Source: Desulfobacterales bacterium
Lineage (GTDB): Bacteria; Desulfobacterota; Desulfobacteria; Desulfobacterales; JAFDCJ01
Length of the DNA stretch: 12,975 bases
Direction of reading: 5' to 3'
Assembly: GCA_020345785.1 (NCBI GenBank)
Contig: CP070771.1
Location: 555,697-568,671 of the forward strand
Each line of letters starts with the position of its first letter. Position 1 is the stretch's first letter. Positions 6,480 through 12,126 of the stretch are shown in pieces. A program made the translations under genes and the position numbers. Under the pieces are notes generated by a model that had not been told where the DNA came from, did not search any database, and saw only the letters and a program-made list of their open reading frames with translations.

Positions 6480-7376
6480 TTACTTTGTTTTGGACTCCGC
6501 AGCTTTGATTTCTTCCATGGTTCGCAGGATCTGCAGCGCATTTTCGTAGACCGGGGTGTCCACCATTTTACCCTTGTAGGAAACCGCGGCGGACCCCTTG
6601 GCAATACCCTCTTCTTCAAAGACCTTCTTGACGCCCTCGGCCCACTCGACATCTGCGGCAGACGGGGTGTAGATCTCATGGGAAGGCCCAATCTGGCTCG
6701 GGTGGATCAGCATCCTGCCTTCATAGCCCATCTGACGGCCTTCCCGGGTACTCTTTTTGAATGCTTCCACGTCGCTGATGTTCACAAAGGGACAATCGAT
6801 AGCCACACATCCGGCAGCGCGGGCTGCAACAGCCGTGTGAAACCTGGCATACAACTGTTCCTGCCCTTCGGAAGTGAGGGTTACGCGCATATCCTTGGTA
6901 AAATCCACGGCCCCGAAAATAAGAGAGTTGACCCGCGGACTGGCACAGGCGGCAGGATAGGCGTTCATCACACCTTTGGCTGTTTCAATCAGCAATTGGA
7001 TGGCCACACTGCCCACCTTCATGCCTCTCCTCTGCTCCAGTTCTTCCAGCTTCCAGTCCAGACGTTTGACATTATCAGCATCACCGCATTTTGCCAGACA
7101 CACGCCGTCAAGGCCGGGATGCACAATAGCTTCCAGATCATCGTTGGTCATCTGGGTTTCCCAGTTATTGACGCGAACATAAAGGGAAGGGGCAAGCTGT
7201 TTTTCCCGGTTGGCTTTCAGATACGCTTGTATCATTACCCGGCCTTTGGGCTTTTCCGCCGGCGGTACGGAGTCCTCCAAATCCAGGGTCAGGATATCAC
7301 ACAAAATTTCCGGGGCCTTGCCGACCATCTTTTCATTATTGCTGGGTGTGTAAAACACCGATCTCATAACTGGCAT
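6480..7376 (-). CDS. CoA ester lyase of the HpcH/HpaI, CitE and malyl-CoA lyase family
   Basis: This 298-residue TIM-barrel enzyme belongs to the Mg2+-dependent lyases that split 3-hydroxyacyl-CoAs such as (S)-malyl-CoA, citramalyl-CoA or citryl-CoA into acetyl-CoA and a 2-oxo acid, reversibly. Visible motifs are LDLEDSV (31-37), YVRVNN with the CoA/substrate Arg68, LLIETAKGV with Glu131 and FGAVDFT with Asp158 (the Mg2+ ligands), then GYEGRMLIHPSQI near 218-229. Length is normal. GGAGGAGG lies 8 bases before ATG 7376. It follows the CoA-ligase alpha subunit by 71 bases and its transcript ends at a good terminator, so it works with that ligase. With a GlcD oxidase in the same region, malyl-CoA lyase (glyoxylate + acetyl-CoA) is the favoured role; citramalyl-CoA lyase is an alternative. 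Confidence 0.88.
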   Translation of the reverse strand: MPVMRSVFYTPSNNEKMVGKAPEILCDILTLDLEDSVPPAEKPKGRVMIQAYLKANREKQLAPSLYVRVNNWETQMTNDDLEAIVHPGLDGVCLAKCGDADNVKRLDWKLEELEQRRGMKVGSVAIQLLIETAKGVMNAYPAACASPRVNSLIFGAVDFTKDMRVTLTSEGQEQLYARFHTAVAARAAGCVAIDCPFVNISDVEAFKKSTREGRQMGYEGRMLIHPSQIGPSHEIYTPSAADVEWAEGVKKVFEEEGIAKGSAAVSYKGKMVDTPVYENALQILRTMEEIKAAESKTK

Positions 7377-7447
7377 GATAGGATCCTCCTCCTTCTAATT
7401 GGAAAGTTGGAATTCTATTTTCCCGAATAGCTGTTTAAATATCGACA

Positions 7448-8344
7448 CTACAAATTAATGAGTTCTTTAATTTTGGGGGCAATTTCCTCGGGACTGTCAA
7501 CGACATGGGCCTTGGCCTCGGTCAAGGCCTTGATTTTGCCCTGGGCGGTACCCCGACCACGCTCCACAATACTGCTGGCATGGGAAAATCGCATTCCCTC
7601 CGGGGCCCACGCACCAGCTATATAGACAACCAGCGGCTTTGTAAACTCACCTTTGGCAACGGTCTCGGCCGCTTCTTCTTCCAAGGTTCCGCCGATTTCA
7701 CCAAATATAGCAACTGCTTTGGTCTGTTCATCTTTTTCGAACAGCTTAAGCACATCGGACATGGTGAGACCCAAAACCGGCTCTGTCCCGATATGCATGG
7801 CGGTGCTGATACCAAGGCCGGCCACTTTCAGGGCCCAAGGCACTGTTCCTGATTGACCGCCGCTGCGGGATATGACACCGATTGGTCCCGGCTCGAAAAG
7901 CATGCTGGCCCAATCGACGCTGCCGCCCAGCCAGCCCATGGCGGCTTTGCCGGGACTGATAATTCCAAGGCTACCAGGGCCCAGTATTTTGGCGCCATTA
8001 TTCATCGCATAGTGGACCATGGCAATCACATCATGAACCGGGATACGCTCCACCGGCGAGACCACGAATTTGATTCCCGCGTCGATGGCCTCATAAACAG
8101 CACTTTTTAGCGCCGGGCCGGGAATAAATGTCACCGTGGCATCCACCATACCCTCATTATTAATGGCTTGCTGAACGGTGTCGTATACCGGCAGGCCATG
8201 AACCTCTCCCCCGCCGCGCCCCGGGGTCACGCCGGCGACGACCTTGGTTCCGTACTCTTTCATAAACTCGGTCCGCAGGGATCCTTCCCTGCCTGTCATT
8301 CCCTGCACAATGACTCTGGTATTTTCGTCTAACAGTATTGACAT
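7448..8344 (-). CDS. Acid-CoA ligase alpha subunit, SucD-like, divergent
   Basis: The 298-residue product has the CoA-binding Rossmann domain (1-130, GVTPGRGGGEVHGLPVYDTV) and the ligase domain of succinyl-CoA synthetase alpha. FGEIGGTLEEEAAE and YIAGAWAPEGMRFSHASS are conserved, and His255 sits where the phosphorylated histidine of SucD lies. Several motifs differ from true SucD: GPNCPG is GPGSLG, GTLTYE is GGQSGTV, and the GHAGA box is SHASS. The enzyme should make or break an acyl-CoA with ATP and a phospho-His intermediate. Given the neighbouring CoA ester lyase, malate-CoA ligase is a likely role but is not proven; other hydroxy acids are possible. The start at 8344 has a GGGGGATGAA ribosome site, and the ferredoxin-like gene ends 12 bases before it. 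Confidence 0.85.
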   Translation of the reverse strand: MSILLDENTRVIVQGMTGREGSLRTEFMKEYGTKVVAGVTPGRGGGEVHGLPVYDTVQQAINNEGMVDATVTFIPGPALKSAVYEAIDAGIKFVVSPVERIPVHDVIAMVHYAMNNGAKILGPGSLGIISPGKAAMGWLGGSVDWASMLFEPGPIGVISRSGGQSGTVPWALKVAGLGISTAMHIGTEPVLGLTMSDVLKLFEKDEQTKAVAIFGEIGGTLEEEAAETVAKGEFTKPLVVYIAGAWAPEGMRFSHASSIVERGRGTAQGKIKALTEAKAHVVDSPEEIAPKIKELINL

Positions 8345-8356
8345 TTCATCCCCCTG

Positions 8357-8641
8357 CTATTGTGTTCCGTGCTTTTTCCTGTAGTCTGCCAGCCCCTCAA
8401 TCGGGACCTCGATGGTGATGGCCGAATTGCCCCTGAACCAGCATTCGTATTCACAGGCAAGACATTCAGTGCCTTTGCGCGCCAGTTCCTCGGCAGATCC
8501 TTCAACCGCCGGCTTGCCGCCTTTCAGGATCAGGATGCCGCGACTGTAGGTCTTACAGGCCTCTACACAGGCATGGGTTTTACAGCCTTCACATTTTTCG
8601 TCATCAATGATGACCTTGATCGTTCTCTCGTTAAACTCCAT
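8357..8641 (-). CDS. Small ferredoxin-like iron-sulfur protein, seven Cys
   Basis: The 94-residue protein has Cys at 17, 20, 25 and 29 (CEGCKTHACVEAC) and at 60, 63 and 67 (CLACEYEC). A fourth cysteine of the second motif is missing, so it could bind one [4Fe-4S] cluster and a second of [3Fe-4S] type or with a non-Cys ligand. The spacing CxxCx4CxxxC is unusual. The overall layout is nearer to FixX-type than to clostridial ferredoxins. I chose ATG 8641 because AGAAGGGGG lies upstream; the frame can be extended to 8743 but the added part is encoded by the intergenic repeat. The gene lies between the two subunits of the CoA ligase and is close to the alpha gene, so it was probably retained for a joint function, perhaps electron transfer linked to the pathway or a structural subunit. 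Confidence 0.8.
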   Translation of the reverse strand: MEFNERTIKVIIDDEKCEGCKTHACVEACKTYSRGILILKGGKPAVEGSAEELARKGTECLACEYECWFRGNSAITIEVPIEGLADYRKKHGTQ

Positions 8642-8724
8642 AAGACCCCCTTCTTGTGATTTGATATTTTCAATTGAATAATGATTATTTGAGGTTCGCC
8701 TGTGGCCGCTCATTAAAAAATGGC

Positions 8725-8774
8725 GGAGCGCAGCGACATCCACAAATATTCAATTTTCAATATTCAATATTCAA
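8725..8774. repeat. Dispersed 50-base intergenic repeat, copy 2
   Basis: This matches 5301-5350 at 43 of 50 positions. It covers the stop codon of the SucC-like gene and most of the gap to the ferredoxin-like gene, so the end of that protein may have been set by the insertion. Confidence 0.7.
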
Positions 8775-10021
8775 TCCTTTTCTTTCCGGTATTCATCGAC
8801 CAGGGCTCTAACCCTGCCGCCGATGAATTTGGCATCGTAAACATGCTCCCGATCATAGATTTCAATCCTGGCATTGAGATCCGCCAAACCCTCTTTTAGA
8901 ATCTGCTGGGATTCGGCTTCCTTGTTGCCGCAAAGCAGAAGAACCACTGGAAAACCCGGGCGTTTGGGAAGTTCTTCCCTCAAGGCCTTTACAATGCCGT
9001 GGGCATGATGCCACTGTTCCTGATTCGCCATCATAAATCCGGCCAAAAAATAGGCCTCAATGCCCGGGATCGACATAATAAGCTTCACGACCCGGTAAAC
9101 CTTGGAGGCCGTCGGATTGCCGCTGGTGTCGGCGTAATCGGCAACCTTCAAATCCACCTTATTAAGCGCATCCATGCCGAGCATGGCCGCGCCGCCGCCG
9201 ATACCGTGGTAGCCGACATAACCGCCTTTGGCCACCTCCTGCGGATCGGCCATCTGGGCCACATAGCTGGTGCCGCGAAAATCGCTCTCTTCAAACGACC
9301 AGGCGATGAGATCAAACTCGGTGGGCTCTTTGAGAAACTCACGGCCGATTTTGATCCCCAGATCGGGGTGTCTGAAAAGTGCCTGGTCATCGATCGCCAT
9401 ACGGCAGTCGGCTGCCAGAACTTTGCCGTCGCCGGTCAGCACGAGCGGGTTAATTTCCAATGTCCGGCAATCCATCTGCTGGAAAGCCTTGAAAAGTTTG
9501 AAAACGACATCGGCAATCGGTCTGAGGGTCTTGCCCTTTACTCCCATTGAAGAGACCAGATTCAAGGTATCATAAGGCATGATTCCCTTGATGACATCTA
9601 CATTCATGACAGCGATTTTATCCTGGGGCACTGATTCGATGTCCACACCTCCCTCAGGGCTGAACATCAACACCGGCCCTCTGACCTCCTGGGCGGAGTT
9701 GATAATCACACCGGCATAAAACTCCTGAGCGATATCCAGCTTTTCCTCAACGAGAACCTGTTTAACTTCAAGCCCTTTGACCTGCATGCCCAGAATCGCG
9801 TCGGCTGCCGCTTCGGCCTCAGCAGGTGTGTCGGCAAATTTTACCGCTCCGGATTTTCCCCTGCCGCCGGCCCACACTTGCGCTTTAACCACGACGGGCT
9901 TTGCCAACTTTTCTGCCGCCTGCCTGGCCTCTTGCGGGGATTTCACCACCATCCCTTCAGGGATCGGGATACCCGCTTTCTTAAATATTTCCTTTCCCTG
10001 ATACTCGAAAAATTTTGCCAT
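8771..10021 (-). CDS. Acid-CoA ligase beta subunit, SucC-like, with altered C-terminal motif
   Basis: The 416-residue protein has an ATP-grasp domain like succinyl-CoA synthetase beta: EYQGKEIFKKAGIPIPEG, VVVKAQVWAGGRGKSGAVK (43-61), SPEGGVDIE, and LEINPLVLTGDGKVLAADCR with Asn191 and Asp205 as the Mg2+ ligands expected from E. coli SucC. DDQALFRHPDL is also conserved. The C-terminal domain departs from SucC: the NGAGLAMATMD segment is IGGGAAMLGMD, LDVGGGA is ADTSGNPT, and the NIFGGI-RCD loop is AGFMMANQEQWHHAHG. That loop helps shape the acid-binding site in succinyl-CoA synthetases, so the substrate is probably not succinate. GGAGG lies just before ATG 10021. It is the first gene of the cluster and is divergent from the GntR regulator, which likely controls it. 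Confidence 0.85.
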   Translation of the reverse strand: MAKFFEYQGKEIFKKAGIPIPEGMVVKSPQEARQAAEKLAKPVVVKAQVWAGGRGKSGAVKFADTPAEAEAAADAILGMQVKGLEVKQVLVEEKLDIAQEFYAGVIINSAQEVRGPVLMFSPEGGVDIESVPQDKIAVMNVDVIKGIMPYDTLNLVSSMGVKGKTLRPIADVVFKLFKAFQQMDCRTLEINPLVLTGDGKVLAADCRMAIDDQALFRHPDLGIKIGREFLKEPTEFDLIAWSFEESDFRGTSYVAQMADPQEVAKGGYVGYHGIGGGAAMLGMDALNKVDLKVADYADTSGNPTASKVYRVVKLIMSIPGIEAYFLAGFMMANQEQWHHAHGIVKALREELPKRPGFPVVLLLCGNKEAESQQILKEGLADLNARIEIYDREHVYDAKFIGGRVRALVDEYRKEKD

Positions 10022-10103
10022 CTTGCCTCCAAGAACATCGTTTAGCGTTTATTTTGTTCGATTTAACACTGGTAGGACCATCCATGCATAAACCATATAT
10101 GTG

Positions 10104-10116
10104 CTTGACTGTCAAG
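10104..10116. promoter_or_regulatory. Palindrome over a candidate -35 of the CoA-ligase cluster
   Basis: CTTGACTGTCAAG is a perfect 6+1+6 palindrome. Read on the minus strand it contains TTGACA (10115-10110), a consensus -35 about 90 bases before the SucC-like start, with only a weak TTTATG at 17 bases spacing. It is a plausible operator for the divergent FadR-type regulator. Confidence 0.4.
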
Positions 10117-10145
10117 TATATTTTTGTTCCGGCAGCAATGCAGAT

Positions 10146-10203
10146 CGATAAGTGACACGAAGTCGCAATTTGTAAGAAACCCTTTAAATATATATACTTA
10201 TCG
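10146..10203. promoter_or_regulatory. 8-base inverted repeat pair in the divergent region
   Basis: CGATAAGT (10146-10153) and ACTTATCG (10196-10203) are exact inverted copies with 42 bases between. With the pair at 10214-10276 they give a repeated layout of paired half-sites about 50 bases apart. The statistical support is modest. Confidence 0.25.
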
Positions 10204-10213
10204 GGTCTTTTAC

Positions 10214-10276
10214 TTGTCTGCTTTTTCTAGGTTGACAAACCGCATTGATCCTGTTAGCTAAAATGTAAGCAGACAA
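10214..10276. promoter_or_regulatory. 10-base inverted repeats flanking the gntR promoter
   Basis: TTGTCTGCTT (10214-10223) and AAGCAGACAA (10267-10276) are exact reverse complements and sit either side of the candidate promoter. Such a pair would fit autoregulation by a dimeric regulator bound at both sites. Confidence 0.4.
10232..10264 (+). promoter_or_regulatory. Candidate sigma-70 promoter of the gntR gene
   Basis: TTGACA at 10232-10237 matches the -35 consensus. TAGCTA follows at a 17-base spacing (10255-10260), and the better -10 TAAAAT at 10259-10264 is at 21 bases. The ribosome site GAGGT lies just before ATG 10301. Confidence 0.45.
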
Positions 10277-10300
10277 TCAGTCATAATTTGTTGAGGTAAT

Positions 10301-11080
10301 ATGGTCAGACCAAGCTTTCAGCCCATCAAACAGGAAAAAATCTCCGCTAAAATCGCTGGACAAATAAAATCTCTCATCGCAAAGGGTGAATTGAAGCCCG
10401 GAGATGTCTTACCCCCGGAAAGAGAACTCGTCAAGGTCTTTAAAGTAAGTCGGGCCTCACTGCGGGAAGCTCTGAAATCACTGACCGGAATGGGTTTTTT
10501 AGAGATCACTCATACGCATCGAACCATTGTAAAATCTCTGGCCGCCGGCCGGATCACCGAACCGCTTGACCATCTCATCAGGGAGGACATCCATACCGTC
10601 TTTGAGCTGATCGAAGTCAGGAAGGCGATCGAGACCTGGAATGCGTATTATGCAGCAGTAAGGGCTGACGATGAGGATGTCGCGCGACTCGAGAGCAGCA
10701 TCGGATCAATGCGGCAAAAAATTGATCAGCACAGCAGTGCAGTGGAAGACGATGCCAATTTTCATATTGCCGTCTCACAGGCTGCACACAACAAAATACA
10801 GACCCATCTGATGTTCTCCATATATGACCTGCTCAAAGAATCCATTGCAAACTACTTCGACAACTTTAAACTAAATTACATACTTGATCAGCACTATCGG
10901 GTGGTCGAGGCCATAAAAAAGAACGATCCGGTTTTGGCCAGCAGAAGAATGCGTGAACACCTTGACTATGTCGAATCCGTGGTAAAAGAACATGCCGTTG
11001 CCGATCATAGCCAGCCCGACTGGATAAGTTCAGCACATGCGACAGTTGGAAGAAACTCGGAAAACACGCTGCCCGGATAG
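10301..11080 (+). CDS. FadR-family GntR transcriptional regulator
   Basis: The 259-residue product has a winged helix-turn-helix at about 11-80 (GELKPGDVLPPERELVKVF, then VSRASLREALKSLTGMGFLE) and an FCD ligand domain from about 95 to 225. Likely metal ligands of the FCD domain are Asp151 and His155 in DANFHIAV, His198 in QHYRVVEAI and His220 in REHLDY, the pattern of FCD proteins that bind a carboxylic acid through a metal. Family members such as GlcC and LldR sense glycolate or lactate. The gene is divergent from the CoA-ligase cluster with 279 bases between them, the usual place for a local regulator. The ligand is inferred to be a 2-hydroxy or 2-oxo acid of the pathway. Confidence 0.9.
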   Translation: MVRPSFQPIKQEKISAKIAGQIKSLIAKGELKPGDVLPPERELVKVFKVSRASLREALKSLTGMGFLEITHTHRTIVKSLAAGRITEPLDHLIREDIHTVFELIEVRKAIETWNAYYAAVRADDEDVARLESSIGSMRQKIDQHSSAVEDDANFHIAVSQAAHNKIQTHLMFSIYDLLKESIANYFDNFKLNYILDQHYRVVEAIKKNDPVLASRRMREHLDYVESVVKEHAVADHSQPDWISSAHATVGRNSENTLPG

Positions 11081-11142
11081 CAAATTACGGGCTGAAGCTT
11101 GTCGAGTGGACGTAAACTGAGGGATATATTGGGATAGTAAAG

Positions 11143-11167
11143 AAGCCTGGCCCAGCGGACCAGGCTT
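11143..11167. terminator. Hairpin, likely bidirectional terminator
   Basis: AAGCCTGG pairs perfectly with CCAGGCTT over a 9-base loop. On the minus strand the stem is followed by CTTTACT, on the plus strand by a less T-rich tail. It lies where the gntR transcript and the TRAP-side transcript meet. Confidence 0.5.
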
Positions 11168-11283
11168 TCAATGTTAGAATAAAAAGGGGATGCCGCTGGG
11201 CAAGCCCCTATTTAGTCTTATACGACAGTTTTATATGTTTAGCAGAAAAATATATTTTAATTGAAAGATGAGGCTACCGTAAT

Positions 11284-11331
11284 CCCGCTTTTAGCGGGCC
11301 TAAAATTACAAAATGTCTAAAAGGCCTAAAA
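11284..11331. repeat. GC hairpin plus two 9-base units related to those at 5244-5270
   Basis: CCCGCT/AGCGGG (11284-11289, 11293-11298) is followed by TGTCTAAAA and GGCCTAAAA (11314-11331). The units share CTAAAA and the 9-base period with the tandem units near 5250. Confidence 0.5.
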
Positions 11332-11348
11332 TACTGGATACGACTTGT

Positions 11349-11468
11349 TTAATCGTTTGGAAACGTGTTTTCGAATCCTTTAATAAGCCCATAGATAATG
11401 AAACCAATCATTCCGACCACAAGGGCAAGACAGATTAGGGTAATAACATTTGGCCAGAGTACAAACAT
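11349..11468 (-). CDS. 39-residue single-TM membrane protein
   Basis: ATG 11468 is preceded by GGGAGGAAGA at ideal spacing, one of the best ribosome sites in the window. The product begins MFVLWPNVITLICLALVVG, has one hydrophobic segment (residues about 4-29) and ends with the polar tail KGFENTFPND. The family is not recognised. It lies downstream of the PH-like membrane protein and the TRAP permease on the same strand, about 115 bases after the former. Its strong ribosome site suggests that it is really made; small single-span proteins often act as accessory subunits of membrane complexes. No homology evidence is available. Confidence 0.65.
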   Translation of the reverse strand: MFVLWPNVITLICLALVVGMIGFIIYGLIKGFENTFPND

Positions 11469-11582
11469 ATTCTTCCTCCCTGATACACGTATGCAAGATT
11501 GTATTCTCAATAATATTTGACTCAAAATTACAGCACTTCACCGAATTCGTCAACCTGAAATTTGTTAGTGCTTGCAGGATGC

Positions 11583-12041
11583 TCATACACCTTTAAACTT
11601 CATTTCCCGGTTGATTAACCTCATCTTCTTCAGCACCTGCTGGAGCTCGTCGTCAGTAATACGGCAAAACAGGTATGCTTTTTCACGCTCCAGGCGAAAC
11701 CTGATAAAACTGTACGGTATAAGGGCCAACCGCGGACCTTCCACCAGAGAAATAGCGTCGGCCCTGACGCTGAGCACCCTCCTGAAACTGGTTAATTCAA
11801 TCGTTCCCTTATCATCAATGTAAATCCTGTATGAAATTCCCAGTGAAAAAAACCAGGTGTACCCCAGCACGAATGCGATCATGAGCAGCTGAAACAGCGG
11901 CCACCCGGCGCTGAGAGTCTTTGATCCGATCATCACAATGCATACAACCGTCCACACCAGCAAAAGCACATAAAAAAGCCCCACAAAAAAAATTGGGGCC
12001 TGGTATAGGTAGTCTTTTTTAGAGATCCTGTCTTTTTTCAT
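11583..12041 (-). CDS. Membrane protein with two TM helices and a possible PH-like domain
   Basis: The 152-residue product has two hydrophobic helices (about 15-38 and 47-69) and then an alternating beta-type region (YRIYIDDKGTIELTSF, VLSVRADAISLVEG, IRFRLEREKAYLF) closed by a helix (about 129-147). This order of two TM helices, beta barrel and C-terminal helix is that of bacterial PH-domain membrane proteins, but the similarity is judged by eye only. The function is unknown. It follows the TRAP permease by 85 bases and probably shares its transcript. The ribosome site before ATG 12041 is weak, so translation may depend on coupling or on the permease mRNA. Confidence 0.65.
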   Translation of the reverse strand: MKKDRISKKDYLYQAPIFFVGLFYVLLLVWTVVCIVMIGSKTLSAGWPLFQLLMIAFVLGYTWFFSLGISYRIYIDDKGTIELTSFRRVLSVRADAISLVEGPRLALIPYSFIRFRLEREKAYLFCRITDDELQQVLKKMRLINREMKFKGV

Positions 12042-12064
12042 GATTGCATCGCTTCAGCACTCAC

Positions 12065-12095
12065 GCAGGTGTCCCGCGATCAACGAAACACCTGC
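12065..12095. repeat. 8-bp stem hairpin between the TRAP permease and the PH-like gene
   Basis: GCAGGTGT (12065-12072) pairs exactly with ACACCTGC (12088-12095) across a 15-base loop. No T tract follows, so it is more likely an mRNA processing or stability element than a terminator. Confidence 0.4.
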
Positions 12096-12126
12096 CGTAA
12101 AATATCATCGGAAGCAATAAAATCAT

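Larger units (their letters stand above)
11081..11348. other. Convergent gap between gntR and the small membrane protein
   Basis: No gene is seen. The gap holds a strong hairpin (11143-11167), a second sequence complementary to its loop (11193-11200), a G/C run pair (11185-11189 with 11205-11209) and a hairpin with two TNTCTAAAA-type units (11284-11331). It must end transcripts coming from both sides. Confidence 0.6.

Noticed and set aside
6390..7430. 346-codon plus-strand open frame over the CoA ester lyase gene
   Set aside because: It is antisense to a clear enzyme gene and shows no family motif; its length follows from the codon bias of the opposite strand.
11380..11586. 68-codon minus-strand frame overlapping the 39-residue protein
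   Set aside because: It runs in another frame over the strong ribosome site and lacks a hydrophobic pattern; the shorter frame is better supported.
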